The position numbers were made by a program, and so were the translations under genes. The notes below the pieces were generated by a model. The model ran no database searches, was not told the DNA's origin, and was given only the letters and a program-made list of their open reading frames with translations. Of a stretch of 44,807 nucleotides of DNA, positions 35,029 to 42,599 are shown piece by piece (positions within the stretch are counted from its first letter, which is position 1; every line of letters begins with the position of its first letter). The stretch comes from an uncultured Prevotella sp. (GTDB lineage: Bacteria > Bacteroidota > Bacteroidia > Bacteroidales > Bacteroidaceae): NCBI GenBank assembly GCA_900315035.1, contig OMXO01000012.1:1-44807 (forward strand), read 5' to 3'.

Positions 35029-35793
35029 TTAAGGACGACTCTCGCCCTCGATATATTGCGACATCAGCAAATGGTTACCATCGTAAACTACGTAGGTGAA
35101 ATGACTTATCCAGTCGCCAAGGATAATCATACGTGCTTTTTTAGTCAGTTGCAAGTCCAAGTCGATATGACGGTGACCATAGATGAAGTAATCTACATTA
35201 GAATGATACTGGATATATCGTTTGGTAAAAAGCACCAGATGCTCACGATTCTCGCCCATATATGGCGGTTCCTCACCATTAGGCCGCTTCATCCGGCTGT
35301 GCTTAGCCCAGTTCAAGCCGAACCACATAGCCCAGCGTGGATGGATGTTGGAGAAGGCCCACTGACATAGCTTGGAGTGAAATATAGCCCTGATAACCTT
35401 GAACTTCTTGTCAGGGTCGCCCAGTCCGTCACCATGAGCCAGGAAGAACATCTTCCCATAAATCTCCGTCGTCTCAGGCTTCTTATGAAGAATCACGCCA
35501 CACTCCTTCTCAAGGTAATCATAGGCCCAGATATCGTGATTGCCTGTGAAGTAATGCACTTCCACACCCATGTCAGTCAGTTCCGACAGTTTTCCGAGAA
35601 AACGCGTAAAGCCCTTAGGAACTACATACTTGTATTCGTACCAAAAGTCAAACATGTCGCCCAGCAAATAGATGGCCGCAGCTTTATCCTTGACGGAGTC
35701 CAGGAACCGAACAAGCCTACGCTCCTGCATCCGTCGGTGAGGAACGGCAAGCGAGCCCAGATGAGCATCAGAGAGAAAATAGATATTCTTCAT
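35029..35793 (-). CDS. lpxH: UDP-2,3-diacylglucosamine diphosphatase, LpxH-like metallophosphatase
   Basis: 254 residues. Calcineurin-like metal motifs are all present: SDAHLG (Asp9, His11), LGDMFDFW (Asp46), TGNHD (Asn85, His86), LAHGDG and IYGHRH. The sequence PKGFTRFLGKLSELTDMG and the length are typical of Bacteroidetes LpxH-type enzymes, which cleave UDP-2,3-diacylglucosamine to lipid X in lipid A synthesis at the inner membrane. It sits between the DUF59 gene and the sugar kinase, all in one direction with short gaps. Confidence 0.86.
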   Translation of the reverse strand: MKNIYFLSDAHLGSLAVPHRRMQERRLVRFLDSVKDKAAAIYLLGDMFDFWYEYKYVVPKGFTRFLGKLSELTDMGVEVHYFTGNHDIWAYDYLEKECGVILHKKPETTEIYGKMFFLAHGDGLGDPDKKFKVIRAIFHSKLCQWAFSNIHPRWAMWFGLNWAKHSRMKRPNGEEPPYMGENREHLVLFTKRYIQYHSNVDYFIYGHRHIDLDLQLTKKARMIILGDWISHFTYVVYDGNHLLMSQYIEGESRP

Positions 35794-35823
35794 AACGATC
35801 CACTATTTGTTATCAACAAGTCA

Positions 35824-36144
35824 TTAGTCGAAGCCTAATTCGACGCGGGCTTCTTCACTCATCATCGATTGGTCCCAAGCAGGTTCGAACACGAGGTTCA
35901 CATTAGTAGATTTAACACCATCAAGGCTATCCACCTTAGTACGTACATCCTCCAATATATAATCGGCAGCAGGACAGTTCGGAGCCGTGAAAGTCATGTC
36001 TAGCTCTACCGTCGCGTCGTCCTGAACGTCAATCTTGTAAATCATTCCCAGGTCGTAGATGTTGACGGGAATCTCAGGATCATAGACCGTTTTCAGGAGA
36101 TCCACAATCCGCTCCTCTATTTGAGTTTTCTCTTCTTGCGTCAT
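35824..36144 (-). CDS. DUF59 (MIP18-type) iron-sulfur assembly protein
   Basis: 106 residues. KTVYDPEIPVNIYDLGMIYKI and TFTAPNCPAADYILEDV (with the conserved Cys) are the DUF59/SufT-type signature. Such proteins help mature Fe-S clusters in the cytosol. It is first in a three-gene set (DUF59, lpxH-like, sugar kinase), with its own promoter 21 bases upstream of the ATG. Confidence 0.88.
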   Translation of the reverse strand: MTQEEKTQIEERIVDLLKTVYDPEIPVNIYDLGMIYKIDVQDDATVELDMTFTAPNCPAADYILEDVRTKVDSLDGVKSTNVNLVFEPAWDQSMMSEEARVELGFD

Positions 36145-36164
36145 GATAGTTACAATTTCAGCGG

Positions 36165-36195
36165 CAAAGGTAGTGAATAATCTTCAAATAGCAAA
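36165..36195 (-). promoter_or_regulatory. Promoter of the DUF59-lpxH-kinase genes
   Basis: TTTG (36192-36195), 19 bases, then TACCTTTG (36165-36172) on the minus strand, matching the Bacteroidetes consensus. Confidence 0.6.
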
Positions 36196-36235
36196 GGAAA
36201 ACGAGGAATTACAAAAAAAATTGGAAGAAGATATT

Positions 36236-36265
36236 ACAAAAATCCCCGCTATCAGGCGGGGATTT
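36236..36265 (-). terminator. Terminator of the pta-ackA genes
   Basis: A perfect 10-bp stem, AAATCCCCGC / GCGGGGATTT, with a 6-base loop. On the minus strand it runs into TTTTTG, 27 bases after the ackA stop. Confidence 0.85.
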
Positions 36266-36291
36266 ATGATAATAAAAGAGAAAATCCTTGA

Positions 36292-37482
36292 TTATAGCAG
36301 GTTCATCGTATCGGTAGCGATCATCAGCTCCTCGTCTGTAGGGATGACAACCACCTTTACCTTTGAATCGTCGGCAGAAATAATGGCCTCTTCGCCACGA
36401 ACATTGTTCTTCTGCTCGTCGAATTTCACACCCAGGAACTCCAAGCCCTTGCAGACCTCAGAGCGCATGCTGACCTGATTCTCGCCAACACCTGCGGTAA
36501 AGACGATGACATCTAAGCCACCCATAGCAGCAGCGTAGGCACCGATATATTTCTTAATACGATAGAAATACATATCTTGAGCCAACTTGGCACGCTCATC
36601 ACCACTCTTGGCAGCACTCTCCACATCACGCATATCGCTGGAACCGCCAGTGATACCAGCCACACCACTCTTCTTGTTGAGCAGGTTTGACATGCCATCA
36701 GCATCAAGACCAAGCTTCTTCTCAATGAAGGTCACTGCGCCACCATCGATATCGCCTGCGCGAGTACCCATCACAAGACCTTCCAGAGGTGTAAGACCCA
36801 TGGAGGTGTCGATGCACTTACCATCGACAACTGCTGCGATGGAACCGCCATTACCTACGTGACAGGTCACCATCTTGGTGCCTTCTGCAGGAATACCCAG
36901 GAACTCGCAGGCACGGGCACTTACATAACGGTGAGAAGTGCCGTGGAAACCATAGCGACGGATGCCATACTTCTCATAAAGCTCATAAGGAATGGCATAC
37001 ATATAAGCCTTAGGAGGCATTGTCTGATGGAAAGCGGTATCGAACACACCCACCTGAGGCAGACCTGGCATAAGCTCCTTGACAGCATTGACACCCTTCA
37101 AATTGGCAGGGTTATGCAGAGGAGCCAAATCAGAACACTCTTCGAAAACCTTCAGCACCTCATCGGTGAGGATAACAGACTTATTGAACTTCTCACCACC
37201 ATGCACCATACGATGACCAACGGCATCGATCTCATCAAGGCTCTTGATCACACCTATCTCAGGATCAGTGAGCAGAGAGAAGATGAACTTCACACCCTCT
37301 GTGTGCTCAGGGATATCGTGCATAATCTGCTTCTTCTCACCATTGGCCAACTTAACCTTTACAAAAGCGCCATCCAAACCTACGCGCTCAGCACCGCCAC
37401 TGGTCATCACGCTCTTGTCGTCCATATTGTACAGAGCGTACTTAATAGACGAAGAACCACAGTTTAAAACTAATATCTTCAT
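36292..37482 (-). CDS. ackA: Acetate kinase
   Basis: 396 residues, family-typical. ILVLNCGSSSIKYALYNM (N-terminal acetokinase signature), VGHRMVHGGEKF (second signature), GFHGTSHRYVS and HVGNGGSIAAVVDGKCIDTSMGLTPLEG are all intact. It converts acetyl-phosphate and ADP to acetate and ATP. It follows pta by 38 bases, forming the classical fermentative ATP-yielding pair. Confidence 0.97.
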   Translation of the reverse strand: MKILVLNCGSSSIKYALYNMDDKSVMTSGGAERVGLDGAFVKVKLANGEKKQIMHDIPEHTEGVKFIFSLLTDPEIGVIKSLDEIDAVGHRMVHGGEKFNKSVILTDEVLKVFEECSDLAPLHNPANLKGVNAVKELMPGLPQVGVFDTAFHQTMPPKAYMYAIPYELYEKYGIRRYGFHGTSHRYVSARACEFLGIPAEGTKMVTCHVGNGGSIAAVVDGKCIDTSMGLTPLEGLVMGTRAGDIDGGAVTFIEKKLGLDADGMSNLLNKKSGVAGITGGSSDMRDVESAAKSGDERAKLAQDMYFYRIKKYIGAYAAAMGGLDVIVFTAGVGENQVSMRSEVCKGLEFLGVKFDEQKNNVRGEEAIISADDSKVKVVVIPTDEELMIATDTMNLL

Positions 37483-37520
37483 GATTTCTTAACTTCTAAA
37501 TTTAATATCTTCTTTACTAC

Positions 37521-38531
37521 TCACTTCTTTGCGTCCATGGCCTGACAAGAGGTGATGGCAATCATGTAATAGATATCATCAACAGAGCAACCACGTGACA
37601 GGTCGTTGACAGGACGAGCAATACCCTGTAGAACGGGACCGATGGCGATAGCATCACCCAAGCGCTGTACCATCTTATAGCCGATGTTACCTACCTCAAG
37701 GTTAGGGAATACCAGCACGTTAGCCTTTCCTGCAATATCAGAGCCGGGAGCTTTCTTGGCACCTACTGATGGTACGAGAGCAGCATCAGCCTGCAGTTCA
37801 CCATCAATCTTCAGGGAAGGATCGAGTTCCTTAGCCAGACGAGTAGCCTCAATCACCTTATCGCAAACCTCATGCTTGGCTGAGCCTTTTGTAGAGAAGC
37901 TAAGCATAGCTACGCGAGGCTCTTTGAAACCAGCCACAGCCTTAGCCATCTGAGCAGTGCAAACAGCAATCTGTGAGAGCTGATTTGCATCGGGCATTGG
38001 GGTAACAGCCACATCGGCTACAACAAGCACACCATCCTCACCGTACTGCTTCTGCTTTGAAATCAGCAGCAAGCCACCGCTAACACAGGTGATGCCAGGC
38101 TGGCACTTGATAATCTGCAAAGCAGGGCGCAAGGTATCGCCAGTCGTAGATAGAGCACCCGAAATCTGGCCATCTGCACCTTCGGTCTTGATAATCATAC
38201 ATCCCAGATAAAGAGGATTCTTAATAAGTTTGCGAGCCTCCTCAATGGTCATGCCCTTCGACTTACGGATCTCAGCCAGTTTCTCTGCCAACTCTTCACT
38301 CTTCTCGTAGTTCTCAGGATCGATGAGAGTGGCCTTACCAATATTGGTGAGTCCTTTCTCCTTTGCAAGAGCCTCAACCTTGGCGGGATTACCAATGAGG
38401 ATGATGTCTGCGATATCATCACCAATAGCCTTATCGGCTGCACAGAGTGTACGTTCCTCCTCTGCCTCGGGGAGCACGATGCGCTGCTTGTTACTCTTAG
38501 CACGCGCTACAATTTGACTTAATAAATCCAT
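37521..38531 (-). CDS. pta: Phosphate acetyltransferase
   Basis: 336 residues, the short PTA form without the DRTGG regulatory domain. MDLLSQIVARAKSNKQRIVLPE at the start, GALSTTGDTLRPALQIIK in the middle and ANVLVFPNLEVGNIGYKMVQRL near the C-terminus are conserved PTA_PTB segments. It exchanges CoA for phosphate on acetyl-CoA, feeding AckA encoded just downstream. Confidence 0.95.
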   Translation of the reverse strand: MDLLSQIVARAKSNKQRIVLPEAEEERTLCAADKAIGDDIADIILIGNPAKVEALAKEKGLTNIGKATLIDPENYEKSEELAEKLAEIRKSKGMTIEEARKLIKNPLYLGCMIIKTEGADGQISGALSTTGDTLRPALQIIKCQPGITCVSGGLLLISKQKQYGEDGVLVVADVAVTPMPDANQLSQIAVCTAQMAKAVAGFKEPRVAMLSFSTKGSAKHEVCDKVIEATRLAKELDPSLKIDGELQADAALVPSVGAKKAPGSDIAGKANVLVFPNLEVGNIGYKMVQRLGDAIAIGPVLQGIARPVNDLSRGCSVDDIYYMIAITSCQAMDAKK

Positions 38532-38583
38532 AGTTTGCTTTATTTTAAACGTTCTTAGATTGCATTTTGTAACATTGGGTTTG

Positions 38584-38591
38584 CAAAAGTA
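38584..38591 (-). promoter_or_regulatory. -7 box for pta-ackA
   Basis: TACTTTTG on the minus strand, 52 bases before the pta ATG and just beyond the cdaA terminator. A TTG lies 22 bases upstream inside that terminator, so the -33 element is doubtful. Confidence 0.5.
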
Positions 38592-38595
38592 ATAA

Positions 38596-38631
38596 AAATA
38601 ATCCGAACTGCATCAACAATTCGGATTATTT
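38596..38631. terminator. Terminator after folP-cdaA
   Basis: AAATAATCCGAA (38596-38607) pairs with TTCGGATTATTT (38620-38631), with T-rich flanks on both strands. It is 28 bases after the cdaA stop on the minus strand. Confidence 0.8.
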
Positions 38632-38659
38632 TTAGAAATTTAAATGAAAACCTTTACGT

Positions 38660-39436
38660 TTACTCTAATTCCTTAGTCAGAATACTCTCAAGTTCCTCTG
38701 CTGACAAACGCAGACGGAATGTGCCTTTGATAGCAACAGAGATACTACCCGTCTCTTCTGAGACGACTACTGCCACAGCATCGCTCTCCTGAGAGATACC
38801 CATTGCTGCACGATGGCGAAGCCCGAGTTCTTTCGGGATGTCAAGGTCATGGCTGACCGGTAGGATACAGCCAGCAGCCTTAATACGCCTCTTGGAGATG
38901 ACCATCGCCCCATCGTGTAATGGCGAATTCTTAAAGAATACGTTCTCTATCAGACGCTGGTTGATGCTAGCATCGATCACGTCACCCGTTTGGACAATAT
39001 CATCAAGCGGCACAGACCTTTCAACTACGATAAGCGCACCGACTTTTCCCTTACTCAAGTTCATCGACGCCATGACGATAGGCATTATCATCTCTTTCAC
39101 CGCCCGATCGCCCTTCTCCTTATTTCGGGATGAGAACAGACGGGTAAACGCCCGAATCTGACGATGGGCACCAAGATTGAACAGAAATTTCCGGATGTCA
39201 TCCTGAAAGAGCACAATCAGCGCCAACACACCTACGCTTACCAACTTGTCGAGTATGGAGCCAAGAAGTCGCATTTGCAGAACCTGTGACACGAACAGCC
39301 ACAAGACAACAAACACCATGATGCCAATAAACACATTCAGTGATCGCGACTCCCGCATCAGCCGATAGATATAGAAAAGCATCAGCGCCACCAGCAGGAT
39401 GTCAACAATATCCTTGATTCCAAATTCGAAAAACAT
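38660..39436 (-). CDS. cdaA: Diadenylate cyclase CdaA
   Basis: 258 residues. Three hydrophobic helices lie in the first ~80 residues (IVDILLVALMLFYIYRL, NVFIGIMVFVVLWLFV, VGVLALIVLFQDD). The DAC domain has DGAMVI (Asp165) and LRHRAAMG (RHR at 197-199), the two signature motifs. It makes c-di-AMP from two ATP at the inner membrane; c-di-AMP usually controls turgor and cell-wall balance. The usual CdaR partner is not adjacent. folP ends 2 bases before its ATG, a coupling common in Bacteroidetes. Confidence 0.95.
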   Translation of the reverse strand: MFFEFGIKDIVDILLVALMLFYIYRLMRESRSLNVFIGIMVFVVLWLFVSQVLQMRLLGSILDKLVSVGVLALIVLFQDDIRKFLFNLGAHRQIRAFTRLFSSRNKEKGDRAVKEMIMPIVMASMNLSKGKVGALIVVERSVPLDDIVQTGDVIDASINQRLIENVFFKNSPLHDGAMVISKRRIKAAGCILPVSHDLDIPKELGLRHRAAMGISQESDAVAVVVSEETGSISVAIKGTFRLRLSAEELESILTKELE

Positions 39437-39438
39437 AG

Positions 39439-40269
39439 TTATCTGACAATTGAACGATTAAGTGATTTGACTATTCTGACACACTCCACAGCCTCTTTCA
39501 CATCGTGGACTCTAAGAATACTGGCACCCTTCAGTAATGCTATGGTATGCAGTACAGAAGTTCCATTCAACGCATCATCGGCAGTAGATTCCAACAGCTT
39601 ATAAATCATCGACTTGCGGGAAACGCCCACCAGCAGTGGCAACTCCATCACCAACAGTTTCTCCAGTTCGTCCATCAACTCGTAGTTCTGCTCCAGCGTC
39701 TTCCCAAAACCAAACCCAGGATCAATGATGATATCCTTTGCTCCCATATCGCGCAACTGCTGCACCTCCTCTGCAAAGCCCAGCAACATCTCACGCAAGC
39801 TCGGCTTGATTGACATTAATATATAAGGTACACGCAAGCGAGAGACCATTCGGAACATATTTAACCTTGAAGAGAGAGGTGAACGGAGAGTAGCGAGAGG
39901 CGTACCTACATCATTGATCATATCAACACCATACTCTTCTACAGCCATCCGCGCCACATCAGGACGGAAGGTATCAACAGAGACAACTGAGTCAGGCAAC
40001 TCTTTGCGGATAATGCCCAAAGCATAGCGCAGCCGTTCCATCTCTTCCGATTCGGTCACTTCATCAGCACCAGGACGTGTAGAACAACCACCAACATCGA
40101 TGATGGAACCTCCTTGCGCAATAATCTGATGGGCCCTTTCTACAATCTCCTGTTCTGTCTGCTTACGACTTCCTGCATAGAATGAGTCGGGCGTCACATT
40201 CATGATGCCCATCACCTGAGGCTCAGAGAGATCCATCAGATAGCCATGTACATTGATTGTATAGTCCAT
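39439..40269 (-). CDS. folP: Dihydropteroate synthase
   Basis: 276 residues. MGIMNVTPDSFYAGS (pterin-binding signature), GGSIIDVGGCSTRPGADEV, SVDTFRPDVA, MINDVG, IIDPGFGFGKTLEQN and GVSRKSMI are all present. It joins dihydropterin pyrophosphate with p-aminobenzoate in folate synthesis and is the sulfonamide target. First gene of the folP-cdaA pair. The promoter box sits very close to the ATG. Confidence 0.95.
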   Translation of the reverse strand: MDYTINVHGYLMDLSEPQVMGIMNVTPDSFYAGSRKQTEQEIVERAHQIIAQGGSIIDVGGCSTRPGADEVTESEEMERLRYALGIIRKELPDSVVSVDTFRPDVARMAVEEYGVDMINDVGTPLATLRSPLSSRLNMFRMVSRLRVPYILMSIKPSLREMLLGFAEEVQQLRDMGAKDIIIDPGFGFGKTLEQNYELMDELEKLLVMELPLLVGVSRKSMIYKLLESTADDALNGTSVLHTIALLKGASILRVHDVKEAVECVRIVKSLNRSIVR

Positions 40270-40277
40270 ATCGCCTA

Positions 40278-40285
40278 CAAAGATA
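40278..40285 (-). promoter_or_regulatory. -7 box of folP, giving a very short leader
   Basis: TATCTTTG on the minus strand ends only 8 bases before the ATG at 40269. With a start site about 5-7 bases after the box, the mRNA would be leaderless or nearly so. No -33 element is clear. Confidence 0.45.
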
Positions 40286-40358
40286 CAAAATAATTAAGAA
40301 TTAAGGATTCTTTTTGCGGAAAAAGCGTTAAAGCCGAACAAGAATTAAGATTTTTCAC

Positions 40359-40366
40359 TATCTTTG
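40359..40366 (+). promoter_or_regulatory. -7 box of murF
   Basis: TATCTTTG on the plus strand, 20 bases before the murF ATG at 40387. It diverges from the folP box, about 75 bases apart. Confidence 0.5.
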
Positions 40367-40386
40367 CAGCAAAATTCACACAGATC

Positions 40387-41727
40387 ATGGAAATAACCGA
40401 ACTATATCAGCTTTATCAGCAGCACCGTCAAATCACAACCGACAGCCGCGACTGTCCGAAAGGGAGTATCTTTCTCGCCCTAAAGGGAGAATCGTTTGAT
40501 GGAAACAAATTTGCATCGTCTGCATTGGAGAAAGGTTGCGCTTATGCCATCGTTGATGACAAATCCGTCATCCCCAATGGCGACAAGCGCTTCATCCTCG
40601 TGGATGACTGTCTCCAGACTTTCAAAGACCTGGCTCGCGAACACCGTCGCCAGTTTAACATCCCCGTCATCGGAATTACTGGCACCAATGGCAAAACAAC
40701 GACCAAAGAACTCGTAGCGGCAGTACTCTCTCAGAAGTATCATGTGCTCTACACCCAAGGGAACTTCAATAATGATGTCGGTGTGCCAAAAACCTTATTA
40801 CGTCTGACAAATGAACACGAGATTGCTGTTATCGAGATGGGAGCCAGCCATCCTGGTGATATCAAGACGCTGGCAGAGACGGCTGAGCCAACCTGCGGTC
40901 TGATAACGAACGTCGGCAAAGCCCACCTTCAGGGATTTGGCTCGTTCGAAGGAGTCATCAAGACAAAGTGTGAATTGTACGATTTCCTTCGCTCACGTGA
41001 AGATGCCCTTATCTTTATTAATGCCGACAATGACTATCTGATGGACCAGATTGGTGACGAAGAAGACATTTGGCTGTCGCCCTACTCTACAGACCCAGAG
41101 AATCAATATACCTGCATCTCTGGCGAGATCATCGCTTGTGATCCGTTCCTGAAATTCCGTTGGCGCGAGCCTCTGATGACACTCGAGGAAGAAGGCCGGA
41201 GCACCAAATGGCATAAGGTACAGACACACCTCATTGGGTCATATAATATCGACAATCTGTTAGCTGCCATTGCCGTTGGCATCAACTTCGGTGTCGATCG
41301 TAAGAAAATCTGTGCGGCCTTAGAGGACTATGTACCATCGAACAACCGTTCTCAGATGACCGTCACCGAGAAGAACCACCTGGTAGTCGATGCCTATAAT
41401 GCCAATCCCTCATCGATGATGGCCGCTCTGGAGAACTTCAAGCTCATGCAGGGCGACAACAAAATGGCTATATTAGGAGCAATGCGTGAACTGGGAGAAG
41501 TATCTGCCGAAGAACATCAGCGCATTGTTGACTATCTCAAGACGACAGATGTTGAAACCGTATGGCTGGTCGGTGAGGAGTTTAATGACACCCAATGCGA
41601 CTACCGTAAATTCAAGGATGTGGAAGAGGTGAAGGCAGCCATTGCCGAAGAGCATCCAGAGGGACACTATATCCTTATCAAGGGCTCGAACAGTACGAAA
41701 CTTTATCAACTGCCGGAATTGCTGTAA
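40387..41727 (+). CDS. murF: UDP-N-acetylmuramoyl-tripeptide--D-alanyl-D-alanine ligase
   Basis: 446 residues. Mur ligase layout: N-terminal domain with TDSRDCPKGSIFLALKGESFDGN, the ATP-binding GITGTNGKTTTKE (P-loop at about 98-106), central NFNNDVGVPKTLLRL, EMGASHPGDI and NVGKAHLQGFGSFEGV, and C-terminal VVDAYNANPSSM. It adds D-Ala-D-Ala (made by Ddl) to the UDP-MurNAc peptide in the cytosol. It is followed after 5 bases by an uncharacterised lipoprotein gene. Confidence 0.95.
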   Translation: MEITELYQLYQQHRQITTDSRDCPKGSIFLALKGESFDGNKFASSALEKGCAYAIVDDKSVIPNGDKRFILVDDCLQTFKDLAREHRRQFNIPVIGITGTNGKTTTKELVAAVLSQKYHVLYTQGNFNNDVGVPKTLLRLTNEHEIAVIEMGASHPGDIKTLAETAEPTCGLITNVGKAHLQGFGSFEGVIKTKCELYDFLRSREDALIFINADNDYLMDQIGDEEDIWLSPYSTDPENQYTCISGEIIACDPFLKFRWREPLMTLEEEGRSTKWHKVQTHLIGSYNIDNLLAAIAVGINFGVDRKKICAALEDYVPSNNRSQMTVTEKNHLVVDAYNANPSSMMAALENFKLMQGDNKMAILGAMRELGEVSAEEHQRIVDYLKTTDVETVWLVGEEFNDTQCDYRKFKDVEEVKAAIAEEHPEGHYILIKGSNSTKLYQLPELL

Positions 41728-41732
41728 GAAAA

Positions 41733-42599
41733 ATGAAGTGGCTCTGGTATATCGGATTACTACTCTGTTTACTGATGGTCAGTTGTCAGAGACAAGTGGA
41801 GATGGAAGAAGGAAATTCCGTCTATTACTGGCGTACTGATTTCAGGCTCGATTCATCAGAACGTGCTTTTCTGGCACAGTATAACATCAATAAGATATAC
41901 TGCCGCTATTTCGATGTCGTGATGGACACAACTCAAGGACAAGGCCCTATGCCAAACGCAACCATCACGTTTTCTGACACATTACCAGAAGGCATCGAAA
42001 TGATTCCCACGGTCTATATTATGGAGAACTGCATGCGGAAGCAGCAGGTAAAAGGTCTGGCAGAGAAATTGGTGAAACGCATCCGTCAGATGAACGAGAC
42101 CAACGATATCAAGGGCGTCAGGGAGATACAGATTGACTGTGACTACACCACGAAGAGTCTGAGCACCTACTATCAGTTCTTATCAGAAATAAAAGAAGCA
42201 TGGGGACAACAGCTCTCGACCACCATTCGCCTGCACCAGCTCTCGATGAAAGCGCCACCAGTGGATTATGGCGCCCTCATGCTCTATAATACAGGTGATC
42301 CCAGGAAATGGGTGGAGCGGAATCCCATCCTCGATATCCGTGACGTGTCGCCTTACCTGAAACGCCTCAACGATTACCCTCTGCCATTGGCTGCAGCCTA
42401 TCCTGTGTTCAGCTGGTTACGTATCATCAATGGCGTACATGTAGAACATACTGTAGAGGCAGGCGAGATTCTGAAAGTCAAACAGGCTGTGGAACAGAGA
42501 CGCGAAGAGTTGAAACAAAGTATCATCACCTATCACTTGGACAAAGAGAATATTAAAAGATATAAACCTGAAACCTATGAAGAGATTTATCATCACTAA
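41733..42599 (+). CDS. Uncharacterised lipoprotein downstream of murF
   Basis: 288 residues. The signal MKWLWYIGLLLCLLM with lipobox MVSC is clear. The mature part has alternating strand-helix segments (VYYWRTDFRLDSSERAFLAQ, GVREIQIDCDYTTKSLSTYY, WGQQLSTTIRLHQLSM, VDYGALMLYNTGDPRKW) that look like a TIM-barrel, perhaps a degenerate glycosidase-like fold. I do not recognise the family. It begins 5 bases after murF and overlaps the next gene by 23 bases, so the three are probably co-transcribed. An envelope role is inferred only from this context. Confidence 0.75.
   Translation: MKWLWYIGLLLCLLMVSCQRQVEMEEGNSVYYWRTDFRLDSSERAFLAQYNINKIYCRYFDVVMDTTQGQGPMPNATITFSDTLPEGIEMIPTVYIMENCMRKQQVKGLAEKLVKRIRQMNETNDIKGVREIQIDCDYTTKSLSTYYQFLSEIKEAWGQQLSTTIRLHQLSMKAPPVDYGALMLYNTGDPRKWVERNPILDIRDVSPYLKRLNDYPLPLAAAYPVFSWLRIINGVHVEHTVEAGEILKVKQAVEQRREELKQSIITYHLDKENIKRYKPETYEEIYHH

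Noticed and set aside
36859-37467. 202-codon plus-strand frame over ackA
   Set aside because: Shadow of ackA, which is intact on the minus strand.
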